Source: Salvia splendens (Eukaryota; Streptophyta; Magnoliopsida; Lamiales; Lamiaceae). From it: a DNA stretch of 64,000 bases. The stretch lies in assembly GCF_004379255.2 (NCBI RefSeq), contig NC_056043.1:1426001-1490000 (forward strand). Direction: 5' to 3'. Position numbers and translations under genes: made by a program. The notes below the pieces were generated by a model. The model searched no databases, was not told the origin of the DNA, and worked only from the letters and a program-made list of their open reading frames with translations. Below are positions 1 through 11,525 of this stretch, piece by piece (positions within the stretch are counted from its first letter, which is position 1; each line of letters starts with the position of its first letter).

Positions 1-2
1 TA

Positions 3-1529
3 GCGCAAAGTCTGCTCGTCAAATCTCTCAAAGTCCATTGTGATTCACAAGTCATAGTAAATCACATGTTGGGTACAAGTGAAGCCCGTGACGAGAGAAT
101 GAAGAAGTATTTGGACAAAGCGCAAAGCATCAGCCGAAGTTTCTCCTATTTTCGGATAATCCGCGTTCCCAGAGCGGAAAATAGCCAAGCAGATACCTTA
201 AGTAAGTTGGCCTCAGATCCGAGCTCAAAGGCGGAAGAATTAATGCATCGAAGCATTGATGAAGCCGAGGTACATTCAGTATCCAGCTCGCCGAACTGGA
301 TGACGCCGATCTTGCAGTATCTGGATCAAGGACAATTGCCCGAGGATAAGAGAGAAGCTCGGAAGATCACGTACCGAGCACTTCGGTACGAACTTCATGA
401 AGGAGTCCTCTTTAGAAAGTCTTACCTCCAGCCGTTATTGCGGTGCGTAGGACCAGAAGAGACGGACTACATCCTCAGAGAAGTTCATGAAGGATCGTGC
501 GGCAGCCACATCGGAGCTAGAGCTTTAGCTAAAAAAGTTCTAAGATGGGGATATTATTGGCCAACCTTGGTACAAGAAGCAGTGCAGCTCGTCAAGACAT
601 GCCCGAAGTGCCAAATCCATGCAAATATCCCAAGAATGCCGCAGACCGATCTATCCACTATGCAAAGCCCTTGGCCTTTCATGCAATGGGGCATAGACAT
701 AGTGGGACCACTTCCTCAAGCTCCTCGGCAAATGAAATTCCTAATCGTTGCCGTGGACTACTTTACGAAGTGGGTGGAAGCTGAACCATTAGCTACGATA
801 ACGAGCTCGAAGGCATTGGATTTCGTCTGGAAGAACATAGTGTGCCGATTTGGCATACCCCACATCCTCATCTCGGATAACGGGACTCAGTTCACCGACA
901 AGACGTTCAAGAATTGGTGCCAAGAGCTGAATATTCAACAGCGGTTCACTTCGGTCTCTCATCCACAAGCAAACGGACAAACGGAGGTAACAAATCGTAT
1001 CCTGGTAAAAGGGTTAAAAGCTCGGTTAGAACAAGCCAAAGGACAATGGGTAGAAAATCTCCCTCAAGTCCTATGGTCCTACCGAACTACACCCACAACC
1101 TCCAATGGTGAAACTCCGTACAGTCTGGTGTACGGCACTGAAGCCGTAATTCCGGTAGAGATCGGCGTACCCAGTCCCCGAACTCTAAATTTCTCCTCAG
1201 AAATGAATGACGACGGACTGAGAGCCGAGCTAGATCTTGCCGAAGAAAGAAGAGAATTGGCATGCATAAAAGCAGCCAAGTACAAGGAGCAAGTAGCCCG
1301 GTATTACAACCAAAGGGTGAAGAAGCTGCAATTTCAAGTGGGAGATCTCGTCTTGAGAAACAACGAAGTAAGCCGAGCAGAAAAGCTGGGCAAGCTCGAA
1401 CCCACATGGGAAGGTCCGTATCGGGTGTCAGAAGTCCTCGGCAAAGGGTCTTACAAATTGGCTCACATGTCAGGAGAACAGGTACCCCGAACATGGCACA
1501 TTTCCAACCTCAAAAAGTTCCATTTGTAA
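3..1529 (+). CDS. gypsy pol C-terminus: RNase H tail, integrase, GPY/F domain (partial)
   Basis: The frame is open from base 3, so the true start is upstream of the window. The first ~70 residues are an RNase H tail (CDSQVIVNHMLG, then IPR/VPR-EN-ADTLSKLAS). An HHCC zinc-binding module follows (HEGSCGSH ... KTCPKC). The integrase core shows the three catalytic acids in WGIDIVGP, ISDNGTQF and HPQANGQTEVTN (D,D,35E). The C-terminus has the GPY/F signature (WEGPYRVSEVLGKGSYKL). The protein would insert cDNA copies of the element. No internal stop is visible, so the copy may be fairly young. Confidence in identity is high; lineage assignment to Tat is from residue pattern and layout only. Confidence 0.93.
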   Translation, partial: AQSLLVKSLKVHCDSQVIVNHMLGTSEARDERMKKYLDKAQSISRSFSYFRIIRVPRAENSQADTLSKLASDPSSKAEELMHRSIDEAEVHSVSSSPNWMTPILQYLDQGQLPEDKREARKITYRALRYELHEGVLFRKSYLQPLLRCVGPEETDYILREVHEGSCGSHIGARALAKKVLRWGYYWPTLVQEAVQLVKTCPKCQIHANIPRMPQTDLSTMQSPWPFMQWGIDIVGPLPQAPRQMKFLIVAVDYFTKWVEAEPLATITSSKALDFVWKNIVCRFGIPHILISDNGTQFTDKTFKNWCQELNIQQRFTSVSHPQANGQTEVTNRILVKGLKARLEQAKGQWVENLPQVLWSYRTTPTTSNGETPYSLVYGTEAVIPVEIGVPSPRTLNFSSEMNDDGLRAELDLAEERRELACIKAAKYKEQVARYYNQRVKKLQFQVGDLVLRNNEVSRAEKLGKLEPTWEGPYRVSEVLGKGSYKLAHMSGEQVPRTWHISNLKKFHL

Positions 1530-1721
1530 GAGACAGTCCGGTCAGTCAGTCTTGAGTCCTGTTTGATCAATGTGCTTTATTTTGGTCTACTTGGTCTTTA
1601 TTTGTCTCTGTGCGTTTTGTTTGTGTGTTTTGTCTGTCTCTGTGCGTGTCGTCTCTTACAAATGTTACTGAGGTATCTTGTTCTTCGAAGGCTGATCCCC
1701 TTCTTAGAACATATACAAGCT

Positions 1722-2255
1722 AAACGATTGTGAGTCAAAGCTTCTACAGAAGATACAAGACCACAATTCAGCTTAAACAAGCAGTTCGTCTGAAACGAGC
1801 TGCAACAAGCCAACGATTGTGAGTCAAAGCTTCTACAGAAGATACAAGACCTCAATTCAGCTTAAATAAGCAGTTCGTCTGAAACGAGCTGCAACAAGCC
1901 AACGATTGTGAGTCAAAGCTTCTACAGAAGATACAAGACCTCAATTCAGCTTAAACAAGCAGTTCGTCTGAAACGAGCTGCAACAAGCCAACGATTGTGA
2001 GTCAAAGCTTCTACAGAAGATACAAGACCTCAATTCAGCTTAAATAAGCAGTTCGTTTGAAACGAGCTGCAACAAGCCAACGATTGTGAGTCAAAGCTTC
2101 TACAGAAGATACAAGACCTCAATTCAGCTTAAACAAGCAGTTCGTCTGAAACGAGCTGCAATAAGCCAATGATCGTGAGTCAAAGCTTCTACAGAGGATA
2201 CAAGACCACAATTCGGCTTAAAAACCAAGCACTTCGTCTGAAACGAACTGCAACA
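1722..2255 (+). repeat. 89-bp tandem repeat array, about 6 copies
   Basis: Copies start near 1722, 1811, 1900, 1989, 2078 and 2167, an exact 89-bp step. Each contains CGATTGTGAGTCAAAGC and GCAGTTCGTCTGAAACGA. The last copy is more diverged. The array lies between the pol stop codon and the 3' LTR of the retroelement. Confidence 0.95.
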
Positions 2256-2585
2256 AAAGTCCGATTCACGCGATAAAACTTGCCTGAATTAGGACTAGGG
2301 AAAGTCCGATCCACGCGATAAAACTCGCCGAATTAGGACTAGGGAAAGTCCGATCCACGCGATAAAACTCGCCGAATTAGGACAAGGGAAAGTCCGATCC
2401 CCAAATTAGGACAACGGAAAGTCCGATCCGAGCGATAAAACTCGCCAAATTAGGACACAAGCTTAGTCCGGTCAAAGATGTTTATTTCATCAGACCAAAG
2501 ACAAGCCCGGTCAAAGATGTTTATTTCATCAGACCAAAGATGAGTCCGGTCAAAGAAGAGTTCACTTCATAAAACCGAGGACAAA
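2256..2585 (+). repeat. 44-bp and ~41-bp tandem repeats in the retroelement 3' region
   Basis: Four to five copies of a ~44-bp unit (AAAGTCCGATCCACGCGATA plus GAATTAGGAC) fill 2256-2460; one copy is shortened. A second unit of about 41 bp (GTCCGGTCAAAGATG ... CAGACCAAAGA) occupies about 2463-2585 in three copies. Both lie directly downstream of the 89-bp array, before the polypurine tract. Confidence 0.9.
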
Positions 2586-2653
2586 CATCAACTTACCCCG
2601 TACCTTTATTCAGAATGCCGAACTAATTCACTTCGCTTTCCGGGGGGGGTTAG

Positions 2654-3290
2654 TGATGGAGTACGTACTAAACAAGCCCAACAGCAGTAAAGCCCAAGAA
2701 AGAGTATCAGTTCGGCATGACTAAAGAGTTCAGTTCGGCACAACCAAAGAGTTCGGCCCCAGCCTACAGCTCGGTAAAAGCCAACCGATCAAACTCTGCT
2801 CTCAGGTCGGCATCAAGCTCTACTCTCAGATCGGCAAAAGCTGCTCGGCAATAATTCAGCAGTTCGGTCTCAGTATTCGACCGAACTAGGAGATAGTGGA
2901 CTCATGCAGAACCTCCACGACCTCCACTACACCCACGATCTATTTAGTGGTGTCAAGCAGTCATTAACTCATGCAGGATAGTGGACCCATGCAAGATCGC
3001 CACGATCTCCACGACATCCACTACCTAGTAAATAGCTGCATGCCACGATCTTGGTCCTTGGTATAAATAAGAACCTAGATCAAATAGATAGGGTGAGCTT
3101 CTAGACATTCTCTCGATCTCTAGAGAAAAATACAAGATAGCAAATCTGTATTGTAAGCTGTAGAAAACAGATCAAGCAATACAACTCTGCCCTCTTTTCT
3201 TCCCGTGGACGTAGATTTACCTCAGTAAATCGAACCACGTAAAATCATTTGTGTCGTGATCTTCATTCTCTACCAGCATTTTACAAACAC
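2654..3290 (+). mobile_element. 3' LTR of the gypsy element
   Basis: It begins TGATGGAGTACG just after a G-rich polypurine tract (2642-2649). A TATA box (TATAAATA, about 3062-3069) marks the likely internal promoter. The right border is inferred from the point where MATE exon-1 coding sequence resumes (about 3293). Candidate ends are TTTTACA (3285) or CACCA (about 3292). The 5' LTR is not in the window, so borders cannot be confirmed by comparison. Confidence 0.7.
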
Positions 3291-4740
3291 CAAAAATTCG
3301 CCGACTCATCACTGGCCGCCTTCGCTCTCGTCTTCACCGTCTTCGTCAGATTTGCTCAAGGTATATTGGTACGCTCGTGTCCCTCTCTTCAACACTATCC
3401 TTTAGTCACAATCGATAATATTTTAGCTAATTTTTTTAATGAAAAGAAAATTATATTAAAATTGTGAAAATTAACATTTTTTTTCACATAACAACTAAAA
3501 AATTTCATTTAGAGTTCAATGTTGATGATAGTCACTTTGTTTATAGAAAAATATAACTAGCCACAATTTTTAAAATATATATATAGTGATTTGAACTCAA
3601 AATAAATAGGGGAGTGAGTAGGAAACATTTATTATTTATAATACATTTATTTCTATCCAATATGATCAGGATCAGGGTCATTTTTATGAGAGTGATCTGA
3701 AATTAAGTTATTTGGCCTAGTATATTTTAATATAGTCCCCAACCCCTCTGACATAAGTGTATTCATTTGCAATAAATAAATTCGAGCTAAAATCAAATAA
3801 TCACTTATCAGATGCAAAATCACCCAAATGGAGTAGTATATTAGTACCAAAATATGACATCACTTATTCGATTATTTCAGCAGTCGAGTAATAGGTACTA
3901 TCAGAACGTGACATCACTTATGCACTTATTCAAATGACATACTTAAATGACAACATGATGATTCATTTCATGAACTTTTTATGTGGGTTCAAATTTTAAT
4001 TGAGACTTAGAGTCGATCCACCTAAAAATCTGACGAGCTGACTCATCATTTCGTTATTTACTTAAATTTTTCATAAATTTACGGGTTTTCAAAGCATCAG
4101 GGCACATTTTACAAAAAACGCTGAAAGTCGGGTGCAATGCAGCTAGGGATGGCAAACGGGCTAGAGACGCTATGCGGGCAAGCCTATGGGGCCCAACAGT
4201 ACCACATGCTCGGCAACTACCTCCAGCGCCCGTGGCTCGTCTTGATCATCGCCTCCACGGTCATCGTTCCCTTCTTCATCCTGACGGCGCCTAACCTCAA
4301 AGCGCTAGGCCAGGAGGCAGAGATTGCGGATATGGCGCAGTCGATGGCCACGTGGATGGTCCCGGTGGTGTATTCGTTCGTCCTCGCCTACACCTGCCAG
4401 ATGTACCTGCAGGCGAAGAGCAAGAACATGATCATCGCCTACCTGGCCGCGGTCTCGTTGGCCCTGCACGTCTTCCTGTCGTGGCTGCTCACGATGAAGT
4501 TCGAGTTTGGGGTGACCGGTGCCATGGTTTCGACGGTGGTCGCCTTCTGGCTCCCCAACCTCAGCCAGCTGGCGTTTGTCGCCTGCGGGGACGTGGAGGG
4601 GGTTTTCGATGCTGGCCTTTAAAGACCTCTGGCCCATTTTAAAGCTCACCCTGTCCGCCGGCTCCATGCTCTGGTGAGTTGTCACACAGATCGAGGCATG
4701 TGGCGGAGCCAGAATTTTAAAAATAGATAGTCAAATTATA

Positions 4741-5055
4741 CTCCCTCCGTCCCGGCCTAAACGAGACGTTTTTATTTTGGCACAAAAATTTAGGTAGTGG
4801 TGTTTAGTGAATTAAATTATTGATAGTAAAGTAGGAGAGAAAATAAAGTAAGAAAGAGAGAGAAAATAAAGTAAGAAAGGGGATAAAGTAAGAAAGAGAA
4901 AGAGAGAATAAAGTAGCATAAGGATAAAGTAGGTGAGATAAGATGATAAAGTAGGTGAGAAGAGTGAATTGATTATTGCTAAAAAAGGAAACGTCTCACT
5001 TAGGTTGGGACGTACCAAAAATGAATACGTCTCACTTATGCTGGGACAGAGGGAG
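4741..5055. mobile_element. Stowaway-like MITE in MATE intron 2
   Basis: Starts CTCCCTCCGTCCC after TA and ends GGGACAGAGGGAG. The sub-terminal stretches GAGACG and CGTCTC pair with each other. The right flank is TG rather than TA, so the target duplication has decayed. The interior is rich in AAAGTA/GATAAAGTA repeats. Confidence 0.8.
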
Positions 5056-5129
5056 TGTTTAAATACATATATAAAACATTGGAGGGAAATGTAGAATTAA
5101 TACAATGTACTAAATAAAATATGATAATA

Positions 5130-5390
5130 CTCCCTCCGTTTTTTAAAAATAGCAACTATTTCCATTTTGGGTCGTTCCTTAATAATAGAAGCTTTAGAAT
5201 CTTTCTAATTTAGGACATGGACCCACAATCCACTAACTCTACTTTCACTACTTTTTCTCTTCCTCTCTCTTACTTTAGTCATTTTTCTTTTCCTCTCTCT
5301 TACTTTACCAATTTTTTTTACTTACTTTACCAATTGTGCATTAAAACTCGTGCTGTTTCAAATGTTTCTATTTTTTTAATACGGAGGGAG
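5130..5390. mobile_element. Stowaway-like MITE in MATE intron 2
   Basis: Left end CTCCCTCCGT follows TA (5128-5129). Right end ACGGAGGGAG is followed by TA (5391-5392). The terminal inverted repeats and TA duplication are those of Tc1/mariner-derived Stowaway elements. No coding capacity. Confidence 0.88.
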
Positions 5391-7275
5391 TAGTAAATAA
5401 GATAATAGTTAAAGCGGAGCCAAGGGTCAAGTCCTTCGCTCCGTTTTAGCACATATAGGGAGTTGGGGTGGGCTCGAGCACCCCCAAAATGGTTTTTTTT
5501 ACAATTTTTGATGTTATGCATCATACTAAGCAGTGACTTTTAATCTTAATGTTATTTACTTATAGCGAAATTTTTGGCTCTGGCACTGATACTGACATCG
5601 ACATTGGCATTGGTATTGACATATGTGTTAAGAATGAGTGTGTGTTTTAAGGTTATTTTGAGATGTTGAAGATGATTAGATTGTGTTTTTTTCTTTTGGC
5701 AGCCTTGTAGTGTGGTACTACCCTGTGATTATCCTTCTTACAGGAAACATGGCAATTGCTGAGGTGGCAATCGAGTCGAACTAAATATTAATATTCTCGT
5801 ATTCAATTTTACGCTTGTTGAGACGAGCCCCGGGCTTATCTAGCTAACGAGCTTTTATCGAGTCGAGATCTGAATAGCTTGTTGCATCTTTTCTATAGCC
5901 TCAATATTAATGGTTGGGAATTGATGATATCTCTCGGGTTCATGGCTGCAGCAAGGTACCATGCAACTCTATTGTGTGTTTGTGTGTTTTTTATTGTAAA
6001 AATGGTACTTATTGATTATTGGATTCGACCGTTGTTAGTGTTCGGATATCGAACGAGCTCGGGGCAGGGAACTCGAAAGCTGCAAAATTCTCGATCGCGA
6101 CGATTGTGATCACGTCTTTAAGCATAGGATTAGTGTTGTTTGTTGTGTTTCTGGTGTTTAGGCGGCGCGTGGCGTACCTATTCACCGATAGCGAGGAGGT
6201 CGCTGCGGTGGTGGATCACATGGGACCGTTGTTGGCCTTCTCCATACTCCTCAACAGTGTCCAACCGGCTCTTTCCGGTGAGCATCCGTCCATAGTCCTT
6301 ACCCCTTTGATCGCAAAGATTTACGGTGAATGACATCTTTATGTTGGATGAATGCAACATTAGACAGTCATGAGAACTGACTTGCACTGAACGTATAAAG
6401 TATCTCCACTTAACTGCACTCAACGTCATAAAGTACATTTCAGTGTTCTTATAATGCTGGTGATACTTTATACGTTGAGTGCATTAATTTTATACATTAA
6501 TTAAATGTGCTATTATGACGATTGGAAAATATGTATACGTGGCAGGTGTTGCAATAAGATCCGGATGCAGGGTACGGTTGCGTGGGTGAACCTGACTACA
6601 TATTATATTATTGGGCTTCCCGTTGGAATCGTGCTTCTATACTTCCTCGATTGGGGAGTTGAAGTATGTTCTCGACTCAATCCTTTATCTAAATCTTTTG
6701 ACGAGGACGCCAAACGACGTTGTTTTGAGATTTCTTCTCAAAATTTACATGTGAAAAGTACAATTTTATCTCTTTTTCACATTTTGTCTTACAAAATGCA
6801 CTTGTTTTGTAGGGCATTTGGATCAGGACGATGATAGTCGTGCTCATTCAGTCTCTCGTACTAGTTTGGATTACTTATGGAATAAATTGGGAGAAACAGG
6901 TGAGAGTAGATGATCCCTCTTGATAGAATTATTTTTACAATATTTTCTATAAATTGTTCATTTTATTTAATTATTTATTGTTCTTAATGTTTGTGTGGTA
7001 AAGGTGGAGATTGCTCACGGAAGAGTAAACAGATGGCTTGTGAAAGATGAACAAAATTAATAGTGTGGGATTACAGATTCCAGGCCTTGATGAATGGTTC
7101 TTAATAATTTAAATTTCAAACAATTAAATTGGAGATGGTGGAATGCTATATATGGAGTGTTAATTACTATCTAAATAAAATGGTCCTACTAATTTCTTCC
7201 ATTCACTCATTTGTATACATTACTTTGATGAAAACATATAGAGAACACACTTTGCAGTTAGCAGCTAATATGCTC

Positions 7276-7296
7276 TACACACACACACACACACAC
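7276..7296. repeat. (AC)n microsatellite
   Basis: About ten AC dinucleotides between the end of the MATE pseudogene and the 3' end of BUB1 (convergent genes, 270 bp apart). Confidence 0.9.
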
Positions 7297-7332
7297 TAAA
7301 TCAAAACATTACTAACACACTCAACAATTCAG

Positions 7333-10300
7333 CTATTTCCCAAACATAGATGTTCTTTGTTTCACAAGTAATTCCTTCAGCTTCTTGATCAGCTTCGGAT
7401 CCGAGCACATGTAGTCCTGTAACAACTCCCGCAGAGACTGCAGTAACTTTTTGTGATCTTCGTCTGGATCGGAGTTGAGTAGCTTTGCAAACAAGTTCTT
7501 CCAGAGATCCACGTTCCAATACCTAAACAAACAAACTCATGGACTCACAACAACGTGTTGGAAGGTGAAACGAAGAGAGTGGAGAGTTTGCACGGACCGC
7601 TTGTAATGTGCTTTGGGCTGGTAATGGAAGCCTCCTTCTGGAGATGCTATCTTCTCAATCTCCATGTATTTGTTGTGTAGCATCATGTGAACTATAACGG
7701 ACAGGCCATACAAGTCCACCTAGAACTCAACCGAACGTGTTCATCATCATGAATCGTATAAATGTAGCATGTATATATGGCTAGACATCAATATAGATGT
7801 AGAACCTTGTGCATGAACAGCATCTCATGAATATTTCAAATTGTAGCACATGTACATGGCTAGACATGATTAACCAGCAGATGTAGAACCTTGTGGATAA
7901 ACAGAATCTCATGAATGAATGTATATATATACCTGAAATGTCCATGGTTTTTTTTCTTGCATTTCGATGCAACGGAAGCCTGAAGTTCTGCTATCTCCCA
8001 TGAATTTGGTGCCTTCGGGGAAGGAACTTAGATCTATACCTCTTCCCCAGTCCACAAGGCATAGTCCCTGAATTGTGGAATGGAATTATGAAACTTGATA
8101 ATATGGGAATGTTACCAAATGAATGTATAATTGCAAAGATATCTAGAAATAACCTGATCGGCCCATGTTCCAGCTCGAAGGCGGAAATCGTTTACATCCT
8201 CTGTTGGATCATCCCTGCCATTGTATATTATCATAGTTGTAGAATTAGATAACACTGAAATGATTGAACATGTCTAAAAGAAAGACTCCAGTTTGATAAG
8301 AAAAATATCATCAATTACCTAGAATATCGTATGAGCAAATTATCAGGTTTGAAGTCACCATGGATCATTGCAGCACAATGCAGAGTTTCTAGGATTTGAA
8401 GCATCTCAATGGTGTAATAAATGCATAATACTTCGTCCATGGACCCAAATATTAATTCATTAGAATTTATGGCATCCTGCAGATGATTGAATAGGAATAA
8501 GTATTGTAAACACTTCAAACTTACATAAGAATGAAAACAAGTAGATGCAAACCAGTAGAGTCCCATGAGCAAAATAATCCGTGACCAATACGCTATAGTC
8601 AGAATAGAGATGCAATGTGTGAGCAAAGCCAAAACTCTTCCTCTGAAAACCAGAAAACATTAATTAAGAGTTACGACTAATAGATACTAATAGGAGTAGT
8701 TCTTACTGTATTTACATACTTCTTTTTCAGGAATCCGAATGTCAAGTTGACGGTACATATAAAACTCCCAAGGAAATGGTGGCTTTTGAATCTGTCAGAA
8801 AATGGAAGGTTCAGACAAGGGGGTGATCACCCTGGATTGAAATCTATACGGTAAGCTGGAATGAACATTACAACTACCTTAAGGGCAACAACATGATCAG
8901 GGTTGCTGTCCACATATGCTTTGAACACCTGAGCAAAGCCACCCTGGCCTGCACATCCTTTGATCTGATAATTTTCTCCACCTTCAGGCATGACGAATCA
9001 AAACCAGACTGAAGTCAACAGCGGAAGGTATATTACGACAAGATTGGTAATTTGGTAGAGTACAAATATCACCATATAGCAGCTACCATGCATGCTTAAA
9101 CCACTCAAGACCAAGAACATAGAGGTTCATTAAAGAATTTTATTTCTACCACTGAATCTGTGTTGATTCACTATCCTAAGATCAACTGTCTGTATAGACA
9201 ATACTATAACCTCCATCTTCTGGATGCCCTTGGTTTGCTTGTAACTTCATCTTTTCACTGCCCTGCCTCAAAGTACCTTAACCAAGAACCATTTATAGAC
9301 ATTGCATCTAATATTTCTGGTACAACCCCAGGTGGACCAAGCATGGACCATTGTATAGCCAACAACCAGGCACGGAATTCAGTGTTATTCTATATGCTCC
9401 AATACTAGCATATGCATATGCAATTAAATCAAATTAGCCATTAGAGACAGATAGAGAATCAACATACTAAAACATTTAAGAACAGAATATTGATGCTTAT
9501 GTCAATCATGCATTTTACAAAAAATGCTTACCTATATTGATGCTTTTGTTTTTAGCTGATTTCTGCAAGGTGGATAACGCCACTTTTCCAGGATATGCTT
9601 TATTACTTGATAGGTATCCCTAAAAAATATGCAATTTTCTTTAGATACCTTGAAAACATTTATACATGAAACTTTATATACACTCATAGATGACGGCCTC
9701 ACCTCATATTGTACAACTTTAGAATTCATTTTCTGCAGTAGGTTTTTTAGGGTTGAGACAGACCATGGATTAATAAAATTATCTCCGTCCTCTACAGAAA
9801 CACCATTTTTCATCTGACCAAATGTGAAAAGAACTTGATTTGTCAATATTTTCTATCTTTGTAACAGACATTATTAATCTACAGGCTCACTTGTAAGCAT
9901 CAATACCAAACACTACGAGAAAATGTGTTACTTCAAAAAAAAAAGGCAATTCCCTTTCCTCTTTAGTCTTTAGTATAGTGTCTGAACAGAATAGGATGAA
10001 TGAATTCCTTCATACCTTTTGAAATGATTCGTTAGATACCCTTTCAGACATCCTCTCGAGAAAGAGAACCTGAGCTTTTTTAAGTCTCCCCAGTGGCTCA
10101 GCTTTTCTGATAATGAAGAACAGCTTTATTATAGTAGAATATCAAAAAAAAATCATACAGTACTATAAAACTATCAATGGCAATGAGAAGTTAATAAACC
10201 TTGAGATGCCAAGATGATAAATCATACAAGCATCTATCAGTTTGCCTTTCGCTTCCAGAAACAAAGCGAATGATTCATAAAGCAGTGCTTTGCGTACACA

Positions 10301-11003
10301 AATCCTGTGCTCCTCCATTTCCTTAAAAACTCTTTCATAATCTGAGCTACCATCCATCTAGAAAGTATACAAAATAACATGAACAAATATTCCCAAAAAA
10401 GAGAGGCACATTTTTTACATCAGAAACTAGCACATTTATCCAACAGCATTTCTGTTGCATCAGATCACGAACATAATCCATAAAGTGGGAATTCAACTTA
10501 ACCAATCGAATTAACCAAAAATATCTTACAATTCATAAAATCAGTTATTAGAGTGTATATTCAGCTGAAATGAATAATATACAAATTATAATAAACCAAA
10601 AACATAAAACCACAAAATAGTCAAGTAAACTGAAGCCAAAACATAACAGAAATCAAAACGAATAACAAAAAAAGCTAAACATTACATAGAGGAACCAGAT
10701 CTTGAGAAATCTGATGTCGTCTCGATACCGCGGATCGGACTTGAAGCTATTAATGCAATTCGCAACGAGCGCATCGAAATCCGAAAAATTGATTCGGTCG
10801 CTCGAATTTTGACTTGGCAATGCCTCATAAATTGACCTTGAATTCGTATAAATTACAAATAAATTGGGGAAAAGTGCAAATCTGTATGACAAAATTAAGT
10901 GACAAAAGCAGATAACTCACTGGAGAAAAGGTAAGATAGGATCATCGCTAGCGGAGGAGGATACGCCGTTTCCGTTGCCGGAATTTCTCGAAACGACGGC
11001 CAT
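7333..11003 (-). CDS. BUB1: BUB1-type spindle-checkpoint Ser/Thr kinase, 14 exons
   Basis: Exons read by eye, high to low: 11003-10921, 10836-10686, 10357-10200, 10106-10016, 9813-9703, 9619-9532, 8981-8878, 8791-8720, 8642-8553, 8476-8319, 8214-8154, 8067-7933, 7719-7598, 7522-7333. They sum to 1614 bases, or 537 codons plus stop. The N-terminus (MAVVSRNSGNGNG, then FLKIWFLY and ALLYESFALFLEAKGK) is the Mad3/BUB1 TPR-like domain that binds kinetochore partners. From about residue 230 there is a kinase fold: glycine loop KGCAGQGGFAQVFK, VVALK, catalytic HGDFKPDN (about residue 355), and DWG in place of DFG (about 395). BUB1 works at kinetochores to delay anaphase. The short protein with N-terminal domain plus kinase matches plant BUB1. 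Every junction keeps GT-AG and frame, so the gene looks intact. Confidence 0.93.
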
Positions 11004-11253
11004 GATTTTCTCAGATTCTTCCTCCGACGTGAAGCACGAAAAATGAGTGTTTGAATATTTGAAATGTGAAATCAAGCGGGAGTACCTTTCTTTCTTTTTG
11101 GTCCCTGCAGTTATCTTAATTACTTAAAAACCCCTATACCTCATTTGCTTTTTAATTTCTTAATTTCTTTTTGGTCCCTGCAGTTATCTTAATTTCTTTT
11201 GGGTCCCTGTAGTAATCTTAATATTGATAATTATACAAAATGATTATGATCAT

Positions 11254-11525
11254 AGGGTAGTGATAAAATGCAAACTCATATATTGTACAAACTCCAAACT
11301 TTTCAACCCAACATCAACACAATGTCAATAAAGTGTAAAATTTCAAGATTTTGATGTTAATACAATGTCAATACAATGTCAACACAATTTCAACACAGCA
11401 TCAACCGTTGACATTGTGTTGACATTTTTTGTTGCTATTATTTTATCATCTGTTGATATTTTCTAACGGTCCAGATCATAGTTTGGAGTTTGTACAATAT
11501 TTACAGTTTGCATTTGATCACCCCT
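11254..11525. mobile_element. hAT-like MITE with ~48-bp inverted repeats
   Basis: Left AGGGTAGTGATAAAATGC and right GCATTTGATCACCCCT pair over about 48 bp, including TTGTACAAACTCCAAACT on the left arm. Flanking 8-mers ATGATCAT (11246-11253) and ATGATGAT (11526-11533) match at 7 of 8 positions, as expected of a hAT target duplication. The middle holds repeated CAATGTCAA/CACAATGTC motifs and its own small hairpin (TTGACATTGTGTTGA). No ORF. Confidence 0.75.

Larger units (their letters stand above)
1..3290 (+). mobile_element. 3' part of a Ty3/gypsy (Tat/Retand-like) LTR retrotransposon
   Basis: The element enters from the left edge. It shows, in order, the tail of pol (3-1529), an untranslated region with three kinds of tandem repeat (about 1722-2580), a purine run ending in eight G (2642-2649), and a 3' LTR starting TGATGG at about 2654. 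An integrase with a GPY/F end and no recognisable chromodomain, followed by a long repeat-filled region before the 3' LTR, fits the Tat/Retand lineage. The LTR has a TATA box (about 3062-3069). Its end is placed at 3285-3292, where coding sequence of a MATE gene resumes. The 5' LTR, gag and protease lie outside the window, so the target duplication and LTR age cannot be read. Confidence 0.85.
3293..7060 (+). pseudogene. MATE (DTX-type) efflux transporter pseudogene, 5'-truncated by the LTR
   Basis: Recognisable MATE exons: end of exon 1 (about 3293-3368, LAAFALVFTVFVRFAQGIL), exon 2 (4143-4673, LGMANGLETLCGQAYGAQQY), exon 3 (from 5702, VVWYYPVIILLTGNMAIAEV), exon 4 (5899-5955, LNINGWELMISLGFMAAA), exon 5 (6039-6277, VRISNELGAGNSKAAKFSI), exon 6 (about 6546-6663), exon 7 (6813-6899) and exon 8 (7004-7060, ending TAA). 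The family exports cations or secondary metabolites through about 12 membrane segments. The lesions are: the start of exon 1 replaced by retroelement LTR; a frame break at 4587-4593; loss of the end and splice donor of exon 3 after about 5770; and one missing base at 6566-6568 (W codon). The final exon (VEIAHGRVNRWLVKDEQN) is intact. The original start may survive beyond the left edge, on the far side of the retroelement. Confidence 0.9.

Noticed and set aside
1722..2585. Regularly spaced repeats resembling a CRISPR array
   Set aside because: Units are contiguous without unique spacers and sit inside a eukaryotic retroelement.
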